Positions 45,676-53,551 of a stretch of 64,000 bases of DNA are shown one piece after another. Where the stretch lies: positions 124,001-188,000 of the forward strand of contig NZ_JAERJP010000011.1 of the NCBI RefSeq assembly GCF_018257575.1, written 5' to 3'. The notes below the pieces were generated by a model, which worked only from the letters and a program-made list of their open reading frames with translations, ran no database searches and was not told where the DNA came from. Position numbers and translations under genes: made by a program. Origin of the DNA: Tatumella sp. JGM91. GTDB lineage: Bacteria > Pseudomonadota > Gammaproteobacteria > Enterobacterales > Enterobacteriaceae. Numbering within the stretch: position 1 is the first letter of the stretch; each line of letters starts with the position of its first letter.

Positions 45676-45936
45676 ATGCTAAATCGTGATGCTGTGATGA
45701 CCTGTATTCTGACCTGCCTGAAAAATATTGCTGACAGTGGTGTGGAAATCACCCCCGACAGCGATTTGATTAATGACCTGGGGCTGGAATCTGTCAGGGT
45801 GCTGGATTTGCTGATGATGCTTGAAGATAAACTGGATATCTCGATTCCGATTAATATCCTGCTGGACGTCAGAACTCCGCGGCAGTTACTGAACGCCTTG
45901 CAACCCTGGCTGGAGAACGCAAATGGGTCTTTATGA
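45676..45936 (+). CDS. Acyl carrier protein (dedicated)
   Basis: An 86-residue ACP with the phosphopantetheine site at Ser39 in DLINDLGLESVRVLDLLMMLE. It differs from the fatty-acid-synthesis AcpP and is probably the acyl donor carrier for the SPT reaction. Its 3' end overlaps the SPT gene by 14 bases, pointing to tight coupling. No strong ribosome site precedes the first ATG; a second in-frame ATG seven codons later is possible. Confidence 0.9.
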   Translation: MLNRDAVMTCILTCLKNIADSGVEITPDSDLINDLGLESVRVLDLLMMLEDKLDISIPINILLDVRTPRQLLNALQPWLENANGSL

Positions 45937-47095
45937 TAAATTCTCCCGTTTGAAAAACCAGCGGCAGTATTTCAGTCACTCGGGACTGAATCCGTTCGGT
46001 ACCTGCATCGATGAAGTTTATTCGGCAACTGAGGGACGTATCGGCGACCGGCGGGTAATACTCGCCGGGACCAACAATTATCTGGGCCTGACTTTCGACC
46101 CGCAGGCAATAGCTGACGGTCAGATGGCAATGGCACAGCAGGGCACCGGAACCACGGGCTCACGGATGGCCAACGGCAGCTATGGTTCCCACCTTGCACT
46201 GGAACAGGAACTGGCGGCATTTTTTGGCCGTCCGTCGGCGATTGTGTTCTCTACCGGATATACGGCTAATCTGGCAGTGATCAGTACGCTGGCCTGTCCC
46301 GGGGCAGTGGTATTAATAGATGCGGACAGCCATGCCAGTATCTATGATGCCTGCGCACTGGGCGGGGCAGAGATTATCCGCTTCCGGCACAATGATGTGG
46401 CCGATTTGGATCGCCGCCTGCAACGGCTGGGAGAGCGGGCTGCAGAGGCACTGATCATTGTCGAAGGCATTTACAGCATGCTGGGGGATGTTGCCCCGCT
46501 GGCGGAGATTGTCGCTGTAAAAAAACAGCGGGGTGGCTACCTGCTGGTGGATGAAGCGCACTCGTTCGGCGTGACCGGGCCTAATGGCCGCGGACTGGCT
46601 GAAGAAGCGGGTGTGGAACAGGATGTTGATATTATTCTGGGCACATTCAGTAAAAGTCTGGCCGCGATTGGCGGTTTTGCTACCGGCAGTAAAGAGATGG
46701 AAGTACTGCGTTACAGCAGCCGGCCATATATTTTCACCGCATCGCCTTCCCCGGCCAGTATTGCCTCAGTGCGGGCCTCTTTACGTACCATTGCCGGTTG
46801 CCCGGCATTGAGAAATAAGTTGTGGGACAACGCGAGACGTTTATACCACGGGCTGTCATTGGCCGGTTATCAGTCGGGGCCGCGCATTAGCCCGGTGGTG
46901 CCGGTGATGATTGCTTCGCAGGAGGAAGGGCTGCGCTTATGGCGTGACCTGATTGATCACGGGGTGTACGTTAATCTGGTCTTGCCCCCGGCGGCCCCGG
47001 CCGGTATGACTCTGCTGCGCTGCAGCGTCAATGCGGCGCACAGTGAACAGCAAATTGATAAAATTATTCAGGTATTTACCCGGCTAAAACAATAA
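45923..47095 (+). CDS. spt: Serine palmitoyltransferase-type alpha-oxoamine synthase
   Basis: PLP enzyme that condenses L-serine with an acyl thioester to a 3-keto sphingoid base, the committed step of sphingolipid synthesis. The 390 residues include the PLP lysine Lys244 in LGTFSKSLAAIGGF, Asp210 and His213 in VDEAHSFG, and His137 that stacks on the cofactor. The GTFSKS form, followed by GGF, resembles bacterial SPT rather than KBL (TLGKALGG) or BioF. Genetic context (dedicated ACP, FAAL, SDR, bCerS) supports SPT. Alternative alpha-oxoamine products with another amino acid cannot be excluded. Confidence 0.85.
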   Translation: MGLYDKFSRLKNQRQYFSHSGLNPFGTCIDEVYSATEGRIGDRRVILAGTNNYLGLTFDPQAIADGQMAMAQQGTGTTGSRMANGSYGSHLALEQELAAFFGRPSAIVFSTGYTANLAVISTLACPGAVVLIDADSHASIYDACALGGAEIIRFRHNDVADLDRRLQRLGERAAEALIIVEGIYSMLGDVAPLAEIVAVKKQRGGYLLVDEAHSFGVTGPNGRGLAEEAGVEQDVDIILGTFSKSLAAIGGFATGSKEMEVLRYSSRPYIFTASPSPASIASVRASLRTIAGCPALRNKLWDNARRLYHGLSLAGYQSGPRISPVVPVMIASQEEGLRLWRDLIDHGVYVNLVLPPAAPAGMTLLRCSVNAAHSEQQIDKIIQVFTRLKQ

Positions 47096-47103
47096 CCGTC
47101 ACA

Positions 47104-47136
47104 GGATTACGCATAATGATGGCGGATGCGTAATCC
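47104..47136. repeat. Perfect 11-bp inverted repeat between spt and the convergent kinase-like gene
   Basis: GGATTACGCAT (47104-47114) and ATGCGTAATCC (47126-47136) enclose an 11-base loop. There is no T tract, so it is not a classic terminator, but it sits exactly where transcription from both sides should end. Confidence 0.7.
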
Positions 47137-47145
47137 GGACAATGG

Positions 47146-47874
47146 TTATTGCCGCGGTGCATTACCGGCAGGAGGGCAGTAGCCGCGACGTTCCATAAAC
47201 TGCCCGATTGCCTGACCGGCGAGGGTAATCACCTGATTCAGGGGCTGATCGGCATCAATATCCACCACTTCTGCATTACTGAAAGTAAGCTGTGGTGTCA
47301 CCGCTATTTTTCTGGCCAGTTTTTCTTCAGAATGGTCGGGTTTTCGCTGGCAGGCAATATTCAGACTGACATTCAGTTTAATCACCATATCCGGTTGTTG
47401 CAGGGTCATCCATGCAAATAACTTACGTTCTTTTTCTGCCATCCGCTGAATAACCCGTCCGGCGGTTATCTGTTCGGGGAATGACGGACTGTCATAGCCG
47501 CCGGGCACCTGTGTTTGCGGAAAACGGTCAGTGAGTACAATATATCCTTTACGCCGGTATTTCAGCATCCTGCGAAAACGTAATAACCGTCGTCCGACAA
47601 AAGCCATAATAACCAGCGCGGATAACAGACTGACATTTGCCTGTGGTGATTTTATTTTCTTTGTATTATGTACAATGGCTTTTTTTAATGGTTTACCCAG
47701 TAAAGGTAAAGCAGATAATGCACGGCCGGTGTTTCCTGCCTGTTTACCTAAATGTACCGGCATCGCCGGGCCATATCTTCGCAGTTCATTGATCAGATAT
47801 TTACAAATCGTTGACTTTCCCGAACCATCACTGCCAATAACCGCAATTAGCGGTGGCCAACTGGAATTTATCAT
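47146..47874 (-). CDS. Thymidylate-kinase-like P-loop protein, paralog 1
   Basis: P-loop kinase of 242 residues. The Walker A motif is GSDGSGKST (about 14-22). The shared signatures with the two paralogs below are TDRFPQ (about 115-120) and RKPDH (near 180). True Tmk has DRY..S and acts in dTTP synthesis, so these proteins form a distinct branch. It is convergent with spt and divergent from paralog 2 across 258 AT-rich bases. Role unknown; phosphorylation of a lipid or head group is inference from context. Confidence 0.75.
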   Translation of the reverse strand: MINSSWPPLIAVIGSDGSGKSTICKYLINELRRYGPAMPVHLGKQAGNTGRALSALPLLGKPLKKAIVHNTKKIKSPQANVSLLSALVIMAFVGRRLLRFRRMLKYRRKGYIVLTDRFPQTQVPGGYDSPSFPEQITAGRVIQRMAEKERKLFAWMTLQQPDMVIKLNVSLNIACQRKPDHSEEKLARKIAVTPQLTFSNAEVVDIDADQPLNQVITLAGQAIGQFMERRGYCPPAGNAPRQ

Positions 47875-48132
47875 GGTTTGCTCTTTTGATAAAATAATCC
47901 CGAATATAACAGCTGTTATTTAATAATTCTGCAAAAAACAGGGCATTTTAGTGCCGGTGGTGGACAAATAGTGCTTAGTTATTATGTGATATTTATTTAA
48001 GTGATAAATAAATTAAAGTAATAACCGGAAGTTATTTTATGTTTTTGACTTTAATTGCGCATTTCAGTTTTGCTATGTTGAATATGTCTTTATTTAGAAT
48101 AAAATGATTTTTTTAATTTATGGATAATCACT
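47875..48132. promoter_or_regulatory. AT-rich divergent promoter region between two kinase-like genes
   Basis: Strongly AT-rich (for example 47990-48120). It must drive paralog 1 leftward and the paralog 2 operon rightward. No specific operator is evident. Confidence 0.4.
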
Positions 48133-48858
48133 GTGTCTGCACAGGAAATAAAAAACCTTCCTCCGTCGGCAGGGAAAATAATTGCTATCACAGGTTGTGA
48201 TGGCTCCGGAAAATCAACGCTGGCGAACAGTCTGGTGAATTACTTATCTGCATACAACCCTACAGAACTGATTTATCTCGGTCAGTCATCAGGGGCGATA
48301 GGCCGATGGCTGGGACAGTTGCCGCTGGTTGGCGGGCCGGTGGGGCGGTTTCTTTTATCCCGCGCACAGCGGGTCAGTGAACATCCCTCCCGTCTGCCGG
48401 GCAATCTGACCGCACTGGTCATCTTCTTACTTTCTTGCTGGCGAGGTTATAAATTCCGGAAAATGCTGAAGAAAGCCCGCCAGGGGAGATTGCTGATCAC
48501 CGATCGCTATCCGCAGGCTGAGGTCGCAGGGTTTCGGGTTGATGGCGCACAACTGGCGAAAACCAGTGGCGGAAACCGCTGGCTGGGCTGGCTGCGCCGC
48601 AGGGAGCAGAGGTTGTACCAGTGGATGGCCTCATACCCGCCGCGGTTGCTGATTCGGCTGAACGTGGACGAACAAACCGCCTGTACCCGCAAGCCGGATC
48701 ATCCTGCGGTGGCATTGCGCGAAAAAATAGCGGTGATCCCGTCTCTGACCTTTAACGGGGCCACCATTATTGATCTTGATGGTACTGCGCCTGCCGCCGA
48801 GATCTGTCAGGCATCGTTACGTGCCATACTCCAGCGACTGACCCCGCCAGATATGTGA
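48133..48858 (+). CDS. Thymidylate-kinase-like P-loop protein, paralog 2
   Basis: P-loop kinase of 241 residues with a GTG start (an ATG 13 bases upstream is out of frame). Walker A is GCDGSGKST, followed by the family signatures TDRYPQAEVAGF (about 119-130) and CTRKPDH (about 179-185). A hydrophobic stretch near 95-108 (LTALVIFLLSCWRGYKF) also occurs at the same place in the other paralogs and could contact membrane. It starts the rightward run of genes kinase-kinase-flippase-unknown-ytfJ-lptF-lptG. No activity is known for this branch. Confidence 0.75.
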   Translation: MSAQEIKNLPPSAGKIIAITGCDGSGKSTLANSLVNYLSAYNPTELIYLGQSSGAIGRWLGQLPLVGGPVGRFLLSRAQRVSEHPSRLPGNLTALVIFLLSCWRGYKFRKMLKKARQGRLLITDRYPQAEVAGFRVDGAQLAKTSGGNRWLGWLRRREQRLYQWMASYPPRLLIRLNVDEQTACTRKPDHPAVALREKIAVIPSLTFNGATIIDLDGTAPAAEICQASLRAILQRLTPPDM

Positions 48859-48885
48859 TGGTCAGGGAATTTTCAGGCGAAATTT

Positions 48886-49653
48886 ATGAAAACAGAAACT
48901 CCGTTCAACACCCGCCGTCCGGCTGAGTGCATTAAGGGACTGATTGCGGTGGTCGGCAGCGATGGCACCGGTAAGTCGACCCTGACAGCTGATATCGTTA
49001 ACCGCCTGAGGGTACAGCGTCCGGTGGTACGGCGCTACCTTGGACTTATTTCCGGTGAAAATGGCGACAAAATTAAACAATTACCGCTGATTGGCATCTG
49101 GCTGGAACGCAGGCTGGCGGCCAAATCTGATAAAAGCCAGCGTATGAGCAACCAGGCTCCGTCCCTGTGGGTGGCGCTGATTATGTATGGTTTTTCTCTG
49201 TGGCGGGCCGCCTGTTTGCGTAAAACGGTACGGCTGGCAGACAGCGGAGTGCTGGTGATCTGTGATCGTTACCCACAGGCGGAAATATCCGGCTTCTATT
49301 ATGACGGGCCGGGCATTGGTATCGAACGGGTCAGGGGCCGCTTACTGACACGGCTGGCCGAAAGTGAACGGCGTCTCTATCAGCAGATGGCCTCAATCCG
49401 TCCCGGACTGATCCTGCGGCTGGATATTGACGCGGATACGGCATTTTCCCGTAAACCGGATCACTCTTACGAAGAGTTGCAGGACAAAATTTCACAGATG
49501 CAGCGTATCAGCTATAACGGCGCCCGTATTATTGAGCTGGACTCACGGATCGCTTATCCACGGGTGCTGAGTAATGCATTAGCGGCAATTTCGCGACTGG
49601 CTTCTGACGGCGGTGATATCCGACAGCAGCAGGATATTTTTTATGGAAAATAG
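48886..49653 (+). CDS. Thymidylate-kinase-like P-loop protein, paralog 3
   Basis: P-loop kinase of 255 residues, 27 bases behind paralog 2. Walker A is GSDGTGKST (about 24-32), then the hydrophobic segment LWVALIMYGFSLW, CDRYPQAEISGFYYDGP (about 125-141) and SRKPDHSYEELQDKI. The three paralogs are as different from each other as separate families would be outside these motifs, so they are old duplicates with probably different substrates. Confidence 0.75.
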   Translation: MKTETPFNTRRPAECIKGLIAVVGSDGTGKSTLTADIVNRLRVQRPVVRRYLGLISGENGDKIKQLPLIGIWLERRLAAKSDKSQRMSNQAPSLWVALIMYGFSLWRAACLRKTVRLADSGVLVICDRYPQAEISGFYYDGPGIGIERVRGRLLTRLAESERRLYQQMASIRPGLILRLDIDADTAFSRKPDHSYEELQDKISQMQRISYNGARIIELDSRIAYPRVLSNALAAISRLASDGGDIRQQQDIFYGK

Positions 49654-49698
49654 CCTGATAGCCGGCCACTGTCCGGTAAAATGTGCGGACGGTAAACC

Positions 49699-51033
49699 AT
49701 GAAGCACTGGTTGCGTGACGGTGCCTTCCGTTCCCTGTTACGTAATGCTGTCAGTCTTTGCTGCGGCAGTGTGGTCAGTGCGTTGCTCGGTTTGCTGGCC
49801 TTATCCTGTGCAGGTAAAGGTATGACGCCACGTATGTTCGGCGTGCTGGTGGTTATTCAGGCCTATAACAAAGCCGTCAGTGACCTGATTAAGTTTCAGA
49901 CCTGGCAGTTTGTGGTGCAGTTTGGCACCCCGGCCCTGCAGGAGAATAATACTGGCCGCTTCCGTGAAGTCGTCCGCTTTTCATTCGGTCTGGATATCGT
50001 CAGTAGTCTGATAGCAATTACTGGCGGGATTGGTTTGTTGCCGTTTCTTACCTCCTCCCTGGGGTTAGACCGGGAAACCCTCTGGCTGGCGATGGTGTAT
50101 TGCACCTTAATCCCTTCCATGACTTCTTCGACACCGACCGGTATTTTACGCGCCCTGGATCGCTTTGATTTAATTGCGATACAGCAGGCGGTCAGGCCAT
50201 TTTTACAGGCGGCGGGCAGCGTGATTTGCTATTACTTCAGGCTCGGTTTTGCGGGGTTTATGATCAGCTGGTATATCGCTAACCTGGCAGGCGGCAGCCT
50301 TTTCTGGTGGTTTGCCGGACGGGAACTGAAACGGCGTAATATCCGTCATGCGCTGAAACCGGCCCTGTTTGGCGCGGCCAGAAACCTGCACGGGGCCTGG
50401 GACTTTGTCTGGACGACCAATATCGCTCATACCCTGTGGGCGGCAAGAAACTCATGCAGCACCGTGCTGGTCGGACTGGTCTCCGGCCCGGCGGCTGCCG
50501 GGTTATTTAAAATAGCCATGACCTTTTATGATGCTACCGGAACACCGGCCCGGTTACTGGAAAAAAGCTTTTATCCGGAAGTGATGCGGCTTGACCCGCG
50601 AACCTCCGCTCCCTGGCGACTGGGGTTACGTGCAGCCCTGATGGCCGGAGGACTGGGTATTGCTGTGGCCTTACTGGTGCTGGTGGCGGGAGAACCGTTA
50701 ATTACGGCGGTGTTTGGTCATCAGTATCTGGCGGCTTACGATTTAATCAAAATTATGCTGGGGGCCACCATAGTATCGATGCTGGGGTTCCCGCTGGAGT
50801 CGTTACTGTTGATGGCCGGAAAACAGCGGGCGTTTTTAATCTATCAGGTACTGGCCTGTTTCTGTTACCTGATATTACTGACTGGCAGTTGTTATCTGTC
50901 CGGTGTGCGGGGGGCCGCCTATGCTTACTTTGCCGGACAATGCCTGAGTATGTTGTTAACCCTGATCCCGACACTGCGTGCCTACCGTGGCCGTCACCGG
51001 CCGGGACGGATTATGTTCCGCGAGAGGCAGTAA
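49699..51033 (+). CDS. Polysaccharide/lipid flippase, Wzx/MOP type
   Basis: Inner-membrane protein of 444 residues with about 12 hydrophobic helices, typical of the oligosaccharidyl-lipid flippase group of the MOP superfamily. The start LRNAVSLCCGSVVSALLGLLALSCAGKGMTPRMFG is like Wzx proteins, in which this loop is conserved. No glycosyltransferase, polymerase or chain-length regulator gene is nearby, so it is not part of an ordinary O-antigen locus. It may flip a sphingolipid or a head-group intermediate across the inner membrane. Confidence 0.78.
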   Translation: MKHWLRDGAFRSLLRNAVSLCCGSVVSALLGLLALSCAGKGMTPRMFGVLVVIQAYNKAVSDLIKFQTWQFVVQFGTPALQENNTGRFREVVRFSFGLDIVSSLIAITGGIGLLPFLTSSLGLDRETLWLAMVYCTLIPSMTSSTPTGILRALDRFDLIAIQQAVRPFLQAAGSVICYYFRLGFAGFMISWYIANLAGGSLFWWFAGRELKRRNIRHALKPALFGAARNLHGAWDFVWTTNIAHTLWAARNSCSTVLVGLVSGPAAAGLFKIAMTFYDATGTPARLLEKSFYPEVMRLDPRTSAPWRLGLRAALMAGGLGIAVALLVLVAGEPLITAVFGHQYLAAYDLIKIMLGATIVSMLGFPLESLLLMAGKQRAFLIYQVLACFCYLILLTGSCYLSGVRGAAYAYFAGQCLSMLLTLIPTLRAYRGRHRPGRIMFRERQ

Positions 51034-51034
51034 C

Positions 51035-51883
51035 ATGGGTAAACACTGGCAAAAGTTCCCTGCCGAAACCACGGCATTATTATTTCAGGCGGTGGAAGAG
51101 GATGATGTTATCGGGGCCGGAGACAGCCTGCCGGCCTGTGCTGAATTCGGCTACCCGTCACTGGTGTTGTATGAAAACTACGCCCTTTGTCTGCAATTCT
51201 GGGAAGAGGGCTGTCACCGTAAAGAACTGCTGGCGCTGATCAATACATTTCTGAAGAACAGTAACCAGCCACTGGCGGTGCGGATGCGCTACAAATATAT
51301 CCGTGCCCGTTACAAACACCTGCGCTTTGCCCTGCGGCTGTACAGTACCGGTCACCGGCCTGGTCGTTTGCTGAATATGACGACGGTGATGCTTGGCCAC
51401 TTTCAGGATGCCTTCCGCCACGGGAATCAGGGGCAACTACGTAAATATGGCTATATCCTGCGCGGACTACTGAGTACAGCTGTCTGGTCAGTGATTGATT
51501 ATGCACTGCAGCATACGGAAATTGAGACTGAGCAGGGGTTTGCCGTTTACCGGCGGGCAGAGCTACAGCGGCTGCGGCAATTAACCACCCGCCAGACGCT
51601 GAGTGGCGCAGAATTCCATGAGCTGAGAAAAATCGTCAGCCAGCAGCTGTCCTTTTATGACACTTTGCGTTCACTGGCCCCGGAAAATATCCATGCCCGT
51701 CAGATGTCCGGATTTATGGCGGTGATTAACGGCCTGATGGGGGACCGTCATGACCAGATGGTGGCTGATAAACTGTCAGGCGGTGATATCTACGATCGGC
51801 CGGCACCACTGGACAGTGATATCCGCCGGCGTCTGGAACAGTTACTGACCGCTTTTTCCTTACCGGCAGAGGGTAACCGATGA
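51035..51883 (+). CDS. Conserved-looking protein of unknown function (282 aa)
   Basis: The ATG at 51035 lies two bases behind the flippase stop and is preceded by GAGAGG; an earlier in-frame start overlaps the flippase and is less likely. The protein is rich in His, Arg and Leu, predicted all-helical, without signal peptide or membrane segment. A block with spaced His/Arg (RMRYKYIRARYKHLRFALRLY) recalls CHAD-like helical phosphate-binding domains, but I cannot assign it. It overlaps the YtfJ-like gene by four bases (ATGA), so it belongs to the same operon. Confidence 0.7.
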   Translation: MGKHWQKFPAETTALLFQAVEEDDVIGAGDSLPACAEFGYPSLVLYENYALCLQFWEEGCHRKELLALINTFLKNSNQPLAVRMRYKYIRARYKHLRFALRLYSTGHRPGRLLNMTTVMLGHFQDAFRHGNQGQLRKYGYILRGLLSTAVWSVIDYALQHTEIETEQGFAVYRRAELQRLRQLTTRQTLSGAEFHELRKIVSQQLSFYDTLRSLAPENIHARQMSGFMAVINGLMGDRHDQMVADKLSGGDIYDRPAPLDSDIRRRLEQLLTAFSLPAEGNR

Positions 51884-52497
51884 CCCTGTTCCGCTATCTG
51901 ATACTGCTGCCATGGCTGATCATCCACGCGGCGGCGGCACATAATCTGGTGTACGGCCAGCCGGTGGCCCCGCTGCAGATCAGGGATCGCGGTCAGCTGG
52001 TTGTCAGTGCTCAGAGTATCAGCTACCGTCCCTGGGACAGTGGTGAACTGGCAGGTAAGGTGAGGGTCGTACTGGTGATGGCCGGACGCAGCACCGTAAA
52101 ACACAATGATCATCAACTGATGATCGCCGTAAAGCATGCCCGCTTTCCGGTCACGGCCTTCCAGCCGGTGATTATTGTGAATATGGACGATACTGTTCCC
52201 GGAACAGGTTATTTTGTGCGTCGGAAAATAGAAAAGCTCCAGCAACGTTATCCGTGGGCCCTGTTTGTTATCGATAATGACGGGCAGGTCGGCAGGCGCT
52301 GGCAGCTGAAGGCAGACAGCAGTGCGCTGGTTGTGCTGGATAAAGGCGGCCTGGTCCGACGGGTTGAGGAAGGCCCGCTGACAGCGGCCGACAGCCGTCA
52401 GGTATTCAGTCTGTTACAACAGCTGGTCGCCGGGGAGCGGCAGGAGGCGCTAAAACCGCGTGCTGTCATGGCGGAGAAAAACCATGGGGGTAATTGA
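51880..52497 (+). CDS. YtfJ-family periplasmic thioredoxin-fold protein
   Basis: The 205 residues match the YtfJ family (E. coli YtfJ, 184): signal peptide to about residue 20 (IIHAAAAH), then VAPLQIRDRGQLVV, the AGKVRVVLVMAGRSTVKHN segment, IVNMDDTVPGTGYFVRRKIEK and YPWALFVIDNDGQVGRRWQL. The fold is thioredoxin-like but there is no CxxC pair, so a redox role is unlikely. The C-terminal tail is about 20 residues longer than in YtfJ. It is probably a second, specialised paralog that acts in the periplasm beside the LptF/G-like proteins; the genes overlap by 14 bases. Confidence 0.82.
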   Translation: MTLFRYLILLPWLIIHAAAAHNLVYGQPVAPLQIRDRGQLVVSAQSISYRPWDSGELAGKVRVVLVMAGRSTVKHNDHQLMIAVKHARFPVTAFQPVIIVNMDDTVPGTGYFVRRKIEKLQQRYPWALFVIDNDGQVGRRWQLKADSSALVVLDKGGLVRRVEEGPLTAADSRQVFSLLQQLVAGERQEALKPRAVMAEKNHGGN

Positions 52498-53551
52498 ACG
52501 CTATCTGATGCGCGAAATAGCCCGTCAGGCGATACTGATCAGCGGCTTGCTGGTGGTGATGTTCGCCAGCTACTCGGCACAACGTTATCTGACGGAAGCG
52601 GCAAACGGGACCCTGGCTCTGCCGGTTGTTCTGGCGGTAATATTTTATAAAATAGTGATCTCACTTGAAATGCTTTTACCGGTCGGATTATATGTGGCTG
52701 CCGCAGTGGTTCTGGGGCGACTGCACACGGATTCGGAAATAACTGCATTTTTTGCCTGTGGTGGCAGTCCGTGGCGGGTGTATACAGCGGTACTGTTTCC
52801 GGCGGTGGTGCTGGCGTTGCTGGTTTCGGTGTTGTCGCTGTATGGCAGACCTCGCGCGTATAACCAGATTTACCAGTTGCAGCAACAGTCACAGTCAGCA
52901 CTGGATGTCAGCCATTTACAGGCAAATACGTTTAATCAGAATAACAGTGGCAGAATGGTGCTGGCCGCGGGGATTGATCCTGCTACCCGTCAGTTAACCG
53001 ATGCACTTATCTACTCGCGCACCGGCAATATTACCCGTTTATACCGTGCGCAACGAGTCACTGTCACTGATCCGTCCCCGCTCCGTCCCGGGGTGCGATT
53101 ACAGGCGGGCACCGCCTATCGTCTCGACCGGCAGGGCAGGGATGATAACCTGCAACATTATAATGTGTTGCAAATGGCGCTGAAACCGACGGTGATACCG
53201 CTACGCACTGGGCAGAAGTCTGCCACGGTCAGGCAGTTGTTAGATGTACCGGTCCCCGGAAATATCGCAGAATTGCAATGGCGACAAAGCCGCGGCATCA
53301 ATACCCTGATGATGGTGTTGCTTGCGGTGCCTCTGAGCCGCTGCCGCCCCCGCCAGGGGCGCTATGCCGCGCTGTTGCCATTAACGCTGGTATTTATTGC
53401 CATATTTTATGGCGGAAATCTGTGCCGTACCCTGGTGGCCAATAACTCGTTGCCGGAGATCCCCGGGGGCTGGCTGGTGACGGTGAGCATCGCCACAGTC
53501 TTACTGATGCTGATGTTCAGGGACTTTTCGTCACTGCGGCACCGTGTCTGA
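52484..53551 (+). CDS. LptF-like permease of an LPS-export-type ABC transporter
   Basis: Inner-membrane subunit of 355 residues from the ATG at 52484 (GGAG 8 bases upstream); an earlier in-frame start lies inside the ytfJ-like gene. Six helices in a 3 + periplasmic beta-jellyroll + 3 layout are expected. The LptF/G coupling segment is visible as GRLHTDSEITAFFACGGSPWRVY. In enterobacteria the essential lptFG pair sits next to pepA, which is absent here, so this is a paralog. It is likely to use the cell's LptB ATPase, as no ATPase gene is nearby. Inferred cargo: the sphingolipid made upstream. Confidence 0.83.
   Translation: MGVIERYLMREIARQAILISGLLVVMFASYSAQRYLTEAANGTLALPVVLAVIFYKIVISLEMLLPVGLYVAAAVVLGRLHTDSEITAFFACGGSPWRVYTAVLFPAVVLALLVSVLSLYGRPRAYNQIYQLQQQSQSALDVSHLQANTFNQNNSGRMVLAAGIDPATRQLTDALIYSRTGNITRLYRAQRVTVTDPSPLRPGVRLQAGTAYRLDRQGRDDNLQHYNVLQMALKPTVIPLRTGQKSATVRQLLDVPVPGNIAELQWRQSRGINTLMMVLLAVPLSRCRPRQGRYAALLPLTLVFIAIFYGGNLCRTLVANNSLPEIPGGWLVTVSIATVLLMLMFRDFSSLRHRV

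Noticed and set aside
47146-49653. Canonical thymidylate kinase genes (tmk)
   Set aside because: Three divergent copies, DR[YF]PQ in place of the Tmk DRY..S motif, and a lipid-gene neighbourhood instead of pabC-yceG-tmk-holB.
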